The notes below the pieces were generated by a model that saw nothing but the letters and a program-made list of their open reading frames with translations, did no database searches and was not told the origin of the DNA. From assembly GCA_016722445.1 (NCBI GenBank), contig JADKIZ010000001.1, forward strand, positions 372,001 through 436,000: a stretch of 64,000 bases of DNA, in the 5' to 3' direction. The DNA is from Flavobacteriales bacterium. GTDB taxonomy: Bacteria; Bacteroidota; Bacteroidia; Flavobacteriales_D; Sanyastnellaceae. Shown here piece after piece: positions 27,742-35,050 of the stretch. The translations under genes and the position numbers were made by a program. Each line of letters starts with the position of its first letter. Within the stretch, counting starts at the first letter, position 1.

Positions 27742-29148
27742 TTAATAATGACATTTTCCGCATTCCCAACCGCCGAGTTCACGGACAGTTGCTTCACCAT
27801 CTTCCATGATATCGCGCAATGTGCGCAGACCCACTTCAGATGATTTATAGCGTTCGTGCATTTCCTGATAGTATCCGTTGCTGTTGAGATCAACTTCTTT
27901 TTTGTTGTGGCACTCCAAGCACCAACCCATGGTGAATGGGCGTCTCTCCAATTTCACCAATCCAACAACATCATCCTGACCATTGATTTCTTCAGCGGTA
28001 GGCACATGTCCTACAGTGTACATATTCTGAGGTCCGTGGCAATTTTTGCAATCGATTTTGGCAATAGACACGTGTGTCGAGTGATTGAAATTCACGTGAT
28101 CAGGCATATTGTTCACCTTCACCCATTCGATTGGCTTCTGCTGATAGTTTTCTTTATAAGTACCTGTGGCAGGATCAAATCCAATGGCATCGTAGATCTT
28201 GGCAATTTCCTTTTCGCCTGTCATTGTACCCTTTTTCACACCTTTATGGCAGTTCATACAAACGTTGGCTGATGGGATACCAGCATGACGAGATTTTGAA
28301 GCGCCACTGTGGCAATATTGGCAATCGATTTCGTTTTGACAATTGTGCACCGCGTGTGAGAACAAAATAGGCTGATCAGGAGTGTATCCATCATAAACAC
28401 CAATATCCATCAGTGCGCGATAGCCAACCACTGTGAAGTAACAGAACAAGAACAGACCAATAACTGAAACGAATTTTTTGTTGCTCCACATCCATGATTT
28501 GGCTTCTGCCCAATAGGTTCTTTCAACCAATGGAGCAAGACCTTCACGTTCGTTGATGGCGTTTTTGAGAGAGCGGGAAATATTTGCTGCGGTTACACCA
28601 ATGATAGCCAAGATGGCTCCAATGATGATAAACCAAATCGTTCCATCACCTTCTTCATTGGCACTTTCTGCTTTATTGATTTCATCCAGAGTGAGACACT
28701 GTGGACCCTTTGGAGCATTTGGATCCCCGCCACCACCAGTGTCACCAGCCTTCACGAAAGCCAAGATATCCTTGATTTCCGCTTCTGTTACAGCCTGATT
28801 GGCCATCCATCCGAAGGTTCCGACATATTTATCGACGATTCCTTTGATATAAGGATCACCGGATGCTGCCGCCGCCTGAGGATTCTGAATCCATTTTACA
28901 ATGAGGGCATCCTTGCCCTTCCAACGCACATCAATGTCCTTCAATCCCGGAGCAGCGAGAACTTCATCCGTGATTTTGTGACATGCTGCACAATTTGCTT
29001 TAAAAAGCGATGCACCCTTGGCTGCGTCACCACCCTCAAAAACTCCAGCAAAGGAGTTGAAAGTGAACAACATGACCAGCGAAAAGGTGAGAAATATTCG
29101 GTTGGTTAAACTTGCTGAAAGCCGCTTCATTACTGATGTTTTATGCAC
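27742..29148 (-). CDS. actA: Alternative complex III subunit ActA, multiheme cytochrome c
   Basis: Multiheme electron-transfer subunit, 468 residues. An N-terminal signal (to about 34) is followed by a small monoheme cytochrome c domain (CAACHKI). Two membrane segments follow (about 165-190 and 225-248), then a pentaheme part with CQYCH, CMNCH, CKNCH, CLECH and CGKCH. That makes six CxxCH motifs, one more than the five usually given for ActA. It heads the operon actABCDEF-coxB-coxA. Start at 29148, or at Met7 (29130), which gives a cleaner signal peptide. Confidence 0.95.
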   Translation of the reverse strand: MHKTSVMKRLSASLTNRIFLTFSLVMLFTFNSFAGVFEGGDAAKGASLFKANCAACHKITDEVLAAPGLKDIDVRWKGKDALIVKWIQNPQAAAASGDPYIKGIVDKYVGTFGWMANQAVTEAEIKDILAFVKAGDTGGGGDPNAPKGPQCLTLDEINKAESANEEGDGTIWFIIIGAILAIIGVTAANISRSLKNAINEREGLAPLVERTYWAEAKSWMWSNKKFVSVIGLFLFCYFTVVGYRALMDIGVYDGYTPDQPILFSHAVHNCQNEIDCQYCHSGASKSRHAGIPSANVCMNCHKGVKKGTMTGEKEIAKIYDAIGFDPATGTYKENYQQKPIEWVKVNNMPDHVNFNHSTHVSIAKIDCKNCHGPQNMYTVGHVPTAEEINGQDDVVGLVKLERRPFTMGWCLECHNKKEVDLNSNGYYQEMHERYKSSEVGLRTLRDIMEDGEATVRELGGWECGKCHY

Positions 29149-29170
29149 AAAGGCAGGTTTGAACGCGCGG

Positions 29171-29178
29171 CAAATTTA
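29171..29178 (-). promoter_or_regulatory. -7 box of the act operon promoter
   Basis: TAAATTTG on the minus strand, a perfect TAnnTTTG, 22 bp before the ATG at 29148 and 40 bp before the ATG at 29130. No convincing -33 TTG is present at the usual spacing, so an activator may be needed. Confidence 0.45.
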
Positions 29179-29214
29179 TACGCCCATAGGCTTTGACATC
29201 TTCATGACAAAAAG

Positions 29215-29226
29215 ATTGTTAACAAT
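29215..29226. promoter_or_regulatory. Perfect 12-bp palindrome, candidate operator
   Basis: ATTGTTAACAAT is centred about 55 bp upstream of the expected act start site and lies between two divergent promoters (act leftward, SPOR gene rightward). The binding protein is unknown. Confidence 0.3.
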
Positions 29227-29343
29227 TTAAAATGGTTCTAAATAAGAATCCAGAAACATGAGTTAAATCATCTCATCGTTTGACGACTTCAACGCATTGA
29301 AAGGCATGGTTTTTACGATATGAATCCTCATAAATGAACAGGC

Positions 29344-29376
29344 TTGGAAGTAGACCTAGACAAAGGACTATCTTTG
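29344..29376 (+). promoter_or_regulatory. Promoter of the SPOR-like gene
   Basis: TTG at 29344-29346 and a perfect TATCTTTG box at 29369-29376 (22 bp spacing), 20 bp before the ATG at 29397. Confidence 0.5.
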
Positions 29377-29396
29377 CCCCGAATGCTATGACGGTC

Positions 29397-29882
29397 ATGA
29401 AATTAAAATTTTTCCTTTCGCTACTCATTTTCAGTTTTTCCATTTCCGGATTCTCCCAGAATGATTCCCTGAAAACCGTTTTGGGAAAACTGGGAAAACA
29501 ACCCATTGAAACACCAGTAAGCAAGGAAACCACCCAACAAAATCCCAATGTCCCTGGCAAAGTGGACATAATAGCTGACACAGCTATTGTGAATCTGGAT
29601 AAGAGTACACGCAGATTCAAAGAAACCAAAGGATATCGGATTCAAATTTTTTTAGGCTCCGTTGATCATGCCAAAGTTGAACGAAATAAATACCTCTCAT
29701 TAGGTCTCCCATATTCTATTTACTCTAAACAAATTGTACCTGAGCAGGCGCTTCAAATAGGAGATTTCATCAACCGTATGGAGATGGAAAAGCATCTGAA
29801 GGTCATTGAAAAATATTATCCCAAAGCATTCGGTGTAGTCTCCTTTATTGAGCCTCCGAAATTCGTCGCAGGTAAAAAGTAG
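29397..29882 (+). CDS. Exported SPOR-like domain protein
   Basis: 161 residues from the start at 29397, chosen because it begins a clean signal peptide (MKLKFFLSLLIFSFSISGFS) right after a promoter. A low-complexity spacer (about 25-75) leads to a SPOR-like fold (GYRIQIFLGSVDHAKVERNK, LPYSIYSKQIVPEQALQIG, KYYPKAFGVVSFIEPP). SPOR domains bind septal peptidoglycan lacking stem peptides; the match here is by pattern, so peptidoglycan binding is probable rather than shown. It is monocistronic or lightly linked to hmgA (53 bp, with its own promoter box). Confidence 0.75.
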   Translation: MKLKFFLSLLIFSFSISGFSQNDSLKTVLGKLGKQPIETPVSKETTQQNPNVPGKVDIIADTAIVNLDKSTRRFKETKGYRIQIFLGSVDHAKVERNKYLSLGLPYSIYSKQIVPEQALQIGDFINRMEMEKHLKVIEKYYPKAFGVVSFIEPPKFVAGKK

Positions 29883-29908
29883 TTTCGGTTCTTCGAAATA
29901 CGATCGCT

Positions 29909-29916
29909 TAATTTTG
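29909..29916 (+). promoter_or_regulatory. -7 box of the hmgA promoter
   Basis: TAATTTTG, a perfect TAnnTTTG, 20 bp before the hmgA ATG at 29936. There is no clear TTG at -33. Confidence 0.4.
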
Positions 29917-29935
29917 CGGTACAACCACGCGAATC

Positions 29936-31093
29936 ATGCCGATCTATCACCAACTGGGTACAATCCCTCACAAGAGACACACGGTTTTTGAAAAACCGTC
30001 CGGTGGACTCTATTACGAACAACTTTTCGGAACAGAAGGATTTCATGGAATGAGCTCCTTGCTTTATCACGTGCATAGACCTACGATGATCCGGCAAATC
30101 AATCAACCCATGGATGTTTCACCAAAAGCAGCCGTAGATAGAAACATCACACCGATGATGCTCAAAGGTTGGGAAGTTCTACCCGTGGAAGATTTTTTGG
30201 CAAGCCGTGTACATGTCATGTTCAATCATGATCTGAACATCACGTTATCTGCTCCAAAAAAAAGCATGACGGATTATTTCTATAAAAATGCAGACGCAGA
30301 TGAAGTGATTTTCGTGCACAAGGGAAGTGGCACGCTGAAAACATTTCTGGGAAATATTCCATTTGCGTATGGTGATTACCTTGTGGTACCCAGAGGTATG
30401 ATCTATCAAATTCAATTTGACACCCAGGACAACAGACTCTTCATTGTAGAATCATTTTCTCCAATCGTTACACCAAAAAGATATCGAAACGAATTCGGGC
30501 AATTGCTCGAACACTCTCCCTTTTGTGAGCGCGATTTGCGTAAGCCGACACAGTTAGAAACCTTCGATCAAAAAGGTGACTTCGTCATAAAAATAAGGAA
30601 ACAAAATGTGTTACATGAATTGGTATATGCCTCACATCCATTCGATGTAATTGGATGGGATGGATACAATTATCCATATGCCTTTTCCATTCACGACTTT
30701 GAACCCATTACCGGCCGCGTGCACCAACCGCCACCTGTTCACCAGACCTTTGAAGCGCACAATTTTGTGATCTGTTCATTCTGTCCGCGTCTTTATGATT
30801 ATCATCCGAAAAGCATACCCGCTCCATACAATCACAGCAACATTGATAGTGATGAGGTGTTGTATTATGTCGACGGAGATTTTATGAGCAGAAATCATGT
30901 CGACAAAGGATACATTTCACTTCATCCGGGCGGTATTCCGCACGGTCCACATCCGGGCGCATATGAAAGAAGTATTGGACAAAAAGAAACCGGAGAACTC
31001 GCTGTCATGGTCGATACCTTTAAACCACTTATGCTCACACAAACCGCTTTGGATTTATCCGATGCGACTTATAAAACATCTTGGCTTGAATGA
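29936..31093 (+). CDS. hmgA: Homogentisate 1,2-dioxygenase
   Basis: Opens the aromatic ring of homogentisate to maleylacetoacetate in tyrosine/phenylalanine catabolism, using Fe(II). 385 residues, the shorter bacterial form. Visible features include DEVIFVHKGSGTLKTFLGN and YGDYLVVPRGMIYQI in the cupin-like N-terminal half. The C-terminal half has NFVICSFCPRLYDYHP, DEVLYYVDGDFMSRN and the iron-binding region HPGGIPHGPHPGAYE. Its stop overlaps the start of an FkbM methyltransferase (ATGA); hppD, the preceding pathway step, lies just beyond. Confidence 0.95.
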   Translation: MPIYHQLGTIPHKRHTVFEKPSGGLYYEQLFGTEGFHGMSSLLYHVHRPTMIRQINQPMDVSPKAAVDRNITPMMLKGWEVLPVEDFLASRVHVMFNHDLNITLSAPKKSMTDYFYKNADADEVIFVHKGSGTLKTFLGNIPFAYGDYLVVPRGMIYQIQFDTQDNRLFIVESFSPIVTPKRYRNEFGQLLEHSPFCERDLRKPTQLETFDQKGDFVIKIRKQNVLHELVYASHPFDVIGWDGYNYPYAFSIHDFEPITGRVHQPPPVHQTFEAHNFVICSFCPRLYDYHPKSIPAPYNHSNIDSDEVLYYVDGDFMSRNHVDKGYISLHPGGIPHGPHPGAYERSIGQKETGELAVMVDTFKPLMLTQTALDLSDATYKTSWLE

Positions 31094-31824
31094 ACAACGG
31101 TGAACGTATTGTCAAAAAATTTCTTCAGAAATTTGGAATATTGATCCGAAAATACACACCGGGTTCCAGTGAAGAATTGCGCAGAACCAAACTATTTGCA
31201 CATCATGAAATCGATATGGTATTTGATATTGGTGCGAACAAAGGTCAATATGCGAAAGGGATCATGGACAATGGATATACAGGACGTATCGTTTCGTTTG
31301 AACCACTCAGTGCTGTTCATCAGAAATTAAATCGTGAAGCTTCCGGGCATGCTCGCTGGACCGTTGCAGATCGGTGTGCAGTTGGGAGCAATACTGGCGA
31401 AGCAGTGATACACATTGCTGCCAATTCAGTAAGCAGTACGCTCAGCAATATGCTTTCAAGCCATACAGAAGGGGCTCCGGAATCTGCCATTGTTTCGAGT
31501 GAAAAAGTACAAGTAGAAACATTGGATCATCTTGCTGCGAAATACGCCAAGAAAGAAGACAGGCTTTTCATCAAAATTGATGTGGAAGGATTTGAAGAAG
31601 AAGTATTGAAAGGAGGACAAGAAACCCTGGCTAGAGCCATCGGTGTTGAAATGGAAATTTCCATTGTGCCATTGTATGAAAACCAGAATTTCCTACTTCC
31701 TGTGGTACTGAATTATATGCAAGAAAAAGGATTCACCTTGGTGAGTATCACCACTGGATTTACAGATTTCAAAACAGGAGAAGTGCTTCAAAGCAACGGC
31801 ATATTCTACAGAAAAAAGAAATGA
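31090..31824 (+). CDS. FkbM family methyltransferase
   Basis: SAM-dependent methyltransferase of 244 residues. The Rossmann motif I is FDIGANKGQYAKG, the acidic loop is VSFEPLSAVHQKL, and the conserved C-terminal signature is IKIDVEGFEEEVLKGGQ. FkbM enzymes usually O-methylate sugars or polyketides; the substrate here is not visible. It is translationally coupled to hmgA by a 4-bp overlap and sits between two tyrosine-degradation genes, where no methylation step is known. It may simply share the transcript. Confidence 0.88.
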   Translation: MNNGERIVKKFLQKFGILIRKYTPGSSEELRRTKLFAHHEIDMVFDIGANKGQYAKGIMDNGYTGRIVSFEPLSAVHQKLNREASGHARWTVADRCAVGSNTGEAVIHIAANSVSSTLSNMLSSHTEGAPESAIVSSEKVQVETLDHLAAKYAKKEDRLFIKIDVEGFEEEVLKGGQETLARAIGVEMEISIVPLYENQNFLLPVVLNYMQEKGFTLVSITTGFTDFKTGEVLQSNGIFYRKKK

Positions 31825-31923
31825 AGTGAAATTTCTGGAGTAGTTCTTTAGTGCTTGTAAAAACAAATCATTGAATTAGGCAAAGGCCCGCAGAAACTTT
31901 CACAAACCATCAATCCGGATCAA

Positions 31924-31954
31924 TTGCCCATGCAGGAAAAATATCGCACCTTTG
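31924..31954 (+). promoter_or_regulatory. Promoter of hppD
   Basis: TTG at 31924-31926, CACCTTTG (one base from TAnnTTTG) at 31947-31954, 20 bp spacing, 19 bp before the ATG at 31974. Confidence 0.4.
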
Positions 31955-31973
31955 TGATTCAATACACCACGAA

Positions 31974-33113
31974 ATGACAACAGACACCACATCTCTTCAA
32001 CTTGAAAAAATCGTTGAAGAAGCAGAAGATTTTCTACCCCTTCTTGGAACCGATCACGTAGAACTTTATGTAGGCAATGCCAAACAAGCGGCGCACTATT
32101 ACATCAGTGCGTGGGGATTTCAGCCACTTGCCTATTGCGGACTTGAAACCGGCGTAAAAGACCGGGTTTCTTATGTGGTAGAACAAGATAAAATTCGACT
32201 CGTACTTACATCGCCATTGGTACCTGGGGGTCCAATCAACGAACACATCAACAAACATGGTGATGGTGTTAAAGTAGTTGCCCTTTGGGTTGATGACGCC
32301 ACCAAGAGTTGGGAAGAAACAACCTCTCGCGGTGGTGAAAGCTGCATGAAGCCAGAAGTTCGTGAAGACAAAGACGGTAAAGTTGTTTTGTCGGGAATTC
32401 ACACTTACGGCGAAACCCTTCACGTTTTTGTAGAAAGAAAAAATTACAATGGCATATTCATGCCTGGATATCGTGCATGGAATCCTTCCTACAAAGCCCC
32501 AGAAGTTGGTTTAAAGTTTATTGATCACATGGTTGGGAATGTGGGTTGGAATGAGATGAATAAATGGTGTGAATTTTATGCCAAGGTGATGGGGTTTGCA
32601 CAACTCGTATCATTTGATGACAAAGACATCAGTACAGATTACACCGCACTGATGAGTAAGGTGATGAGCAATGGCAATGGCCGTATTAAATTCCCGATCA
32701 ATGAGCCAGCTGTCGGTAGAAAAAAATCACAGATTGAAGAATACATCGACTTCTACAATGGTGCCGGCGTTCAGCATATCGCTGTTGCTACTGATAATAT
32801 TGTCGAAACAGTGACTGCGCTAAAAGCTCGTGGCGTTGAATTCCTCTATGTTCCGGAAAACTACTACGATGATATTTTGGAGCGAGTGGGAAAAATCGAT
32901 GAAGATCTTGCGCTTTTGAAGGCACTTGGAATACTCATTGACAAAGACGACGAAGGTTATTTGCTGCAACTATTTACCAAACCCGTTTTGGATCGTCCAA
33001 CCATGTTTTTTGAGATCATCCAACGCAAAGGAGCAAGAAGTTTCGGTAAAGGAAATTTCAAAGCATTGTTTGAGGCGATTGAACGAGAACAGGAAGCAAG
33101 AGGAACACTATAA
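31974..33113 (+). CDS. hppD: 4-hydroxyphenylpyruvate dioxygenase
   Basis: Converts 4-hydroxyphenylpyruvate to homogentisate, the substrate of the hmgA product encoded upstream. 379 residues, two vicinal-oxygen-chelate halves. The N-terminal half begins TDHVELYVGNAKQAAHYY. The C-terminal half supplies the Fe(II) ligands: His in FIDHMVGNV, His in GVQHIAVATDNI and Glu in MFFEIIQRKG. It has its own promoter-like sequence and is followed by a strong hairpin. Confidence 0.96.
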   Translation: MTTDTTSLQLEKIVEEAEDFLPLLGTDHVELYVGNAKQAAHYYISAWGFQPLAYCGLETGVKDRVSYVVEQDKIRLVLTSPLVPGGPINEHINKHGDGVKVVALWVDDATKSWEETTSRGGESCMKPEVREDKDGKVVLSGIHTYGETLHVFVERKNYNGIFMPGYRAWNPSYKAPEVGLKFIDHMVGNVGWNEMNKWCEFYAKVMGFAQLVSFDDKDISTDYTALMSKVMSNGNGRIKFPINEPAVGRKKSQIEEYIDFYNGAGVQHIAVATDNIVETVTALKARGVEFLYVPENYYDDILERVGKIDEDLALLKALGILIDKDDEGYLLQLFTKPVLDRPTMFFEIIQRKGARSFGKGNFKALFEAIEREQEARGTL

Positions 33114-33125
33114 TCGATAAAACAA

Positions 33126-33159
33126 ATAAGGCAGCGATGTGTTCTCATCGCTGCCTTAT
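33126..33159. terminator. Hairpin terminator between hppD and the DUF4199 gene
   Basis: A perfect 14-bp stem (ATAAGGCAGCGATG / CATCGCTGCCTTAT) with a 6-nt loop TGTTCT. The + side continues GACTTTTCTTC. It lies between convergent genes, so it can serve both. Confidence 0.75.
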
Positions 33160-33225
33160 GACTTTTCTTCAGATAATCGTGCGCTTTTATTTATTGTAAC
33201 GCTTATTCATTCGGTAGTTAATATC

Positions 33226-33741
33226 TTATTTCCGACGTAGGATCAATGCGCTAATCAGCGAAATCAACACGCCCACAGGAATAATTTCCATCATCGTCAT
33301 AGGGAATCGGATCAATGGGTTCGCATACATGACCTTAAAATCTTCAATTTCTTTTTTCACTTCCGTAAGTCTTTTTTCATCAGCACCAGAATCAATGGCC
33401 TGTTGAAGATACCCATCAGAATACATGCTCATGAAATCAGAAGCGACGGTCTTCAATGAGATTTCCCATGCAACAGCATATCCGACAGCGGCAATCAATG
33501 TAAGGAGCAGACCGATACCCAGCGCTTTTCCGAATGAAACAACACCCGCATTATGGCGGTCTCGAAAATTTTTCACGGCAAAAAAGATCAACGACAAGGC
33601 AACGACCATGGTGGCATAACCGAAAACCATACTGTTGTGCATGGTGATGATGCCTTTTTTCCAAAGCGGCATGGTGCAGGCCATCAAAAGACCGGAAATA
33701 GCACCGGACAGAAGACCGTAGGTCAATACAATTTTTTTCAT
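33226..33741 (-). CDS. DUF4199 membrane protein
   Basis: 171 residues with four hydrophobic helices (about 5-25, 38-58, 74-96, 147-168). The part after helix 3 (FMSMYSDGYLQQAIDSGADE) is the soluble loop typical of DUF4199. Function unknown. It is encoded 129 bp downstream of a membrane-anchored LuxR-type regulator on the same strand, a possible regulator/effector pair. The family assignment is by overall pattern. Confidence 0.8.
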   Translation of the reverse strand: MKKIVLTYGLLSGAISGLLMACTMPLWKKGIITMHNSMVFGYATMVVALSLIFFAVKNFRDRHNAGVVSFGKALGIGLLLTLIAAVGYAVAWEISLKTVASDFMSMYSDGYLQQAIDSGADEKRLTEVKKEIEDFKVMYANPLIRFPMTMMEIIPVGVLISLISALILRRK

Positions 33742-33870
33742 AGTGAATGGTGATTTTGTTTTTGCAAATTAGGGCTAATCGCACATCAATATCCTTCACC
33801 CGAAAGTATGAAAGTGGTCGTTTTGCGGCGATTCACACGAAAGAATGATCGGATGTAAGGTGTGTGATGG

Positions 33871-34326
33871 TCATTTGAGCAATCCCAATTCTCTTGCCTT
33901 TTGCACCGCTTGGGTTCTCCTTTTCACATCCAGTTTCACAAAAACATTGGACGAGTGTGACTTCACCGTGTTGAGTGAAACAAATAGTCGATCAGCAATT
34001 TCCTGATTGGAAAAACCTTGGGCAATCAGATGAAGCACTTCAATTTCTCTTGGGCTCAAATCAGTTTGGATGAGGCTGGGTTCTTGCTTACTTAAAACAG
34101 CTTCGTTGGTATGTATCTGCAAATCCTTTTTAGTTGCTTGGGTTAGCTGCCATCCCACCCAAGCCCCGGTCACTGCAAATACCAACGCCACGAGTCCAAG
34201 ATAATACTCCATGGCAAGCGAGTGAATGAGAAAATGAAAATCGAGGAGATTCATCACAAACACAAGTAAGGCAACAACACTACCATAAATGATGATGGAA
34301 CGCCACATGGTGATTATTTGCTTCAA
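33871..34326 (-). CDS. Membrane-tethered LuxR-type transcriptional regulator
   Basis: 151 residues. Two membrane helices at about 10-30 and 39-60 are followed by a short linker and a LuxR HTH domain (about 88-151: LSPREIEVLHLIAQGFSNQ, IADRLFVSLNTVKSHSSNV, then VKRRTQAVQKARELGLL). There is no receiver or other sensor domain, so sensing would have to occur through the membrane part or an unseen partner. The HTH keeps the conserved residues for DNA contact. The DUF4199 gene follows in the same direction. Confidence 0.9.
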   Translation of the reverse strand: MKQIITMWRSIIIYGSVVALLVFVMNLLDFHFLIHSLAMEYYLGLVALVFAVTGAWVGWQLTQATKKDLQIHTNEAVLSKQEPSLIQTDLSPREIEVLHLIAQGFSNQEIADRLFVSLNTVKSHSSNVFVKLDVKRRTQAVQKARELGLLK

Positions 34327-34348
34327 AACTAATTCATCATTTCAGCCA

Positions 34349-34375
34349 AAAAAAACCACCGGAAGAATCCGGTGG
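34349..34375 (-). terminator. Terminator of the lipoprotein gene
   Basis: CCACCGG at 34356-34362, loop AAGAAT, CCGGTGG at 34369-34375. Read leftward, the stem is followed by eight T (34355-34348). It lies 24 bp beyond the lipoprotein stop. Confidence 0.85.
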
Positions 34376-34399
34376 CTTTTTCAATTGTAAAAATATCTC

Positions 34400-34765
34400 T
34401 TAGTGGCTTTCAGCAGGAGCTTCAGTAGCCTCAGTAGCTTCTGTTGCGGTAGTGTCAATGCTATTTACCATTTCATCCATTTCTTTTTTGAAAGCGTCAT
34501 CCGCTTTTTTCTTCGCGTCAGCGGAGCAATCATCCATCAATGCAGAAGCCTGATCAGGAGTCATGTCAGCTTTCGGATACTTTTCAGCCAGTTTGTTTAC
34601 ATAGCAATCGCAAATAGACTTGGCGTCATCAGGATATACAATTTCCATCATGCTGGTGCATGTTTCATTGTATGACTTCTTTGACTCTTCTGTCCAGCCA
34701 CCGCCGCAGGAAGTGAATGCCACAGAAAGGGCAACCGCTGCAACTGCAAAAAAGAATTTTTTCAT
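34400..34765 (-). CDS. Small lipoprotein, unknown function
   Basis: 121 residues. Signal peptide MKKFFFAVAAVALSVAFTSC with a lipobox ending at Cys20, followed by GGG. The mature part contains CTSMM, a close pair CDC (ICDCYVNKLAEKYP) and a later DDCS, four cysteines that could form disulfides. The C-terminus is an acidic Ala/Thr/Glu repeat (ATEATEATEAPAES). The family is common in Bacteroidota but unnamed. It has its own promoter and terminator. Confidence 0.75.
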   Translation of the reverse strand: MKKFFFAVAAVALSVAFTSCGGGWTEESKKSYNETCTSMMEIVYPDDAKSICDCYVNKLAEKYPKADMTPDQASALMDDCSADAKKKADDAFKKEMDEMVNSIDTTATEATEATEAPAESH

Positions 34766-34795
34766 TTTGATTTTGTTTTAAGGGTTAAAAAATGC

Positions 34796-34828
34796 GGCCA
34801 CAAATGTAAACGGTTTGTTAATGTGGCC
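34796..34828 (-). promoter_or_regulatory. Lipoprotein promoter inside an inverted repeat
   Basis: On the minus strand TACATTTG (34808-34801) is a perfect TAnnTTTG box. It is enclosed by a 7-bp inverted repeat, GGCCACA (34796-34802) and TGTGGCC (34822-34828), 19 bp apart, which would place an operator across the promoter. The nucleotides from here to aspS (about 220) hold nothing else that I recognise. Confidence 0.4.
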
Positions 34829-35050
34829 TGTAGTGACTTATTCACAGGGCTTTTGTGACATTATTTATAGTCCCCTGATATTAAACGCGAATGATAATGT
34901 CGAAATCCATTTCGGGTTAAACACTTGTTTTGAACCGTGTCCTAAAAAAGCGGGAAGACTACTTGTCATTGCAACCAGGAAAGAAACCGCACGTTCAAAG
35001 TCACTTTCATGTCCAGCGACAGACTATCTTCGCGACCCCAACAGAATACT

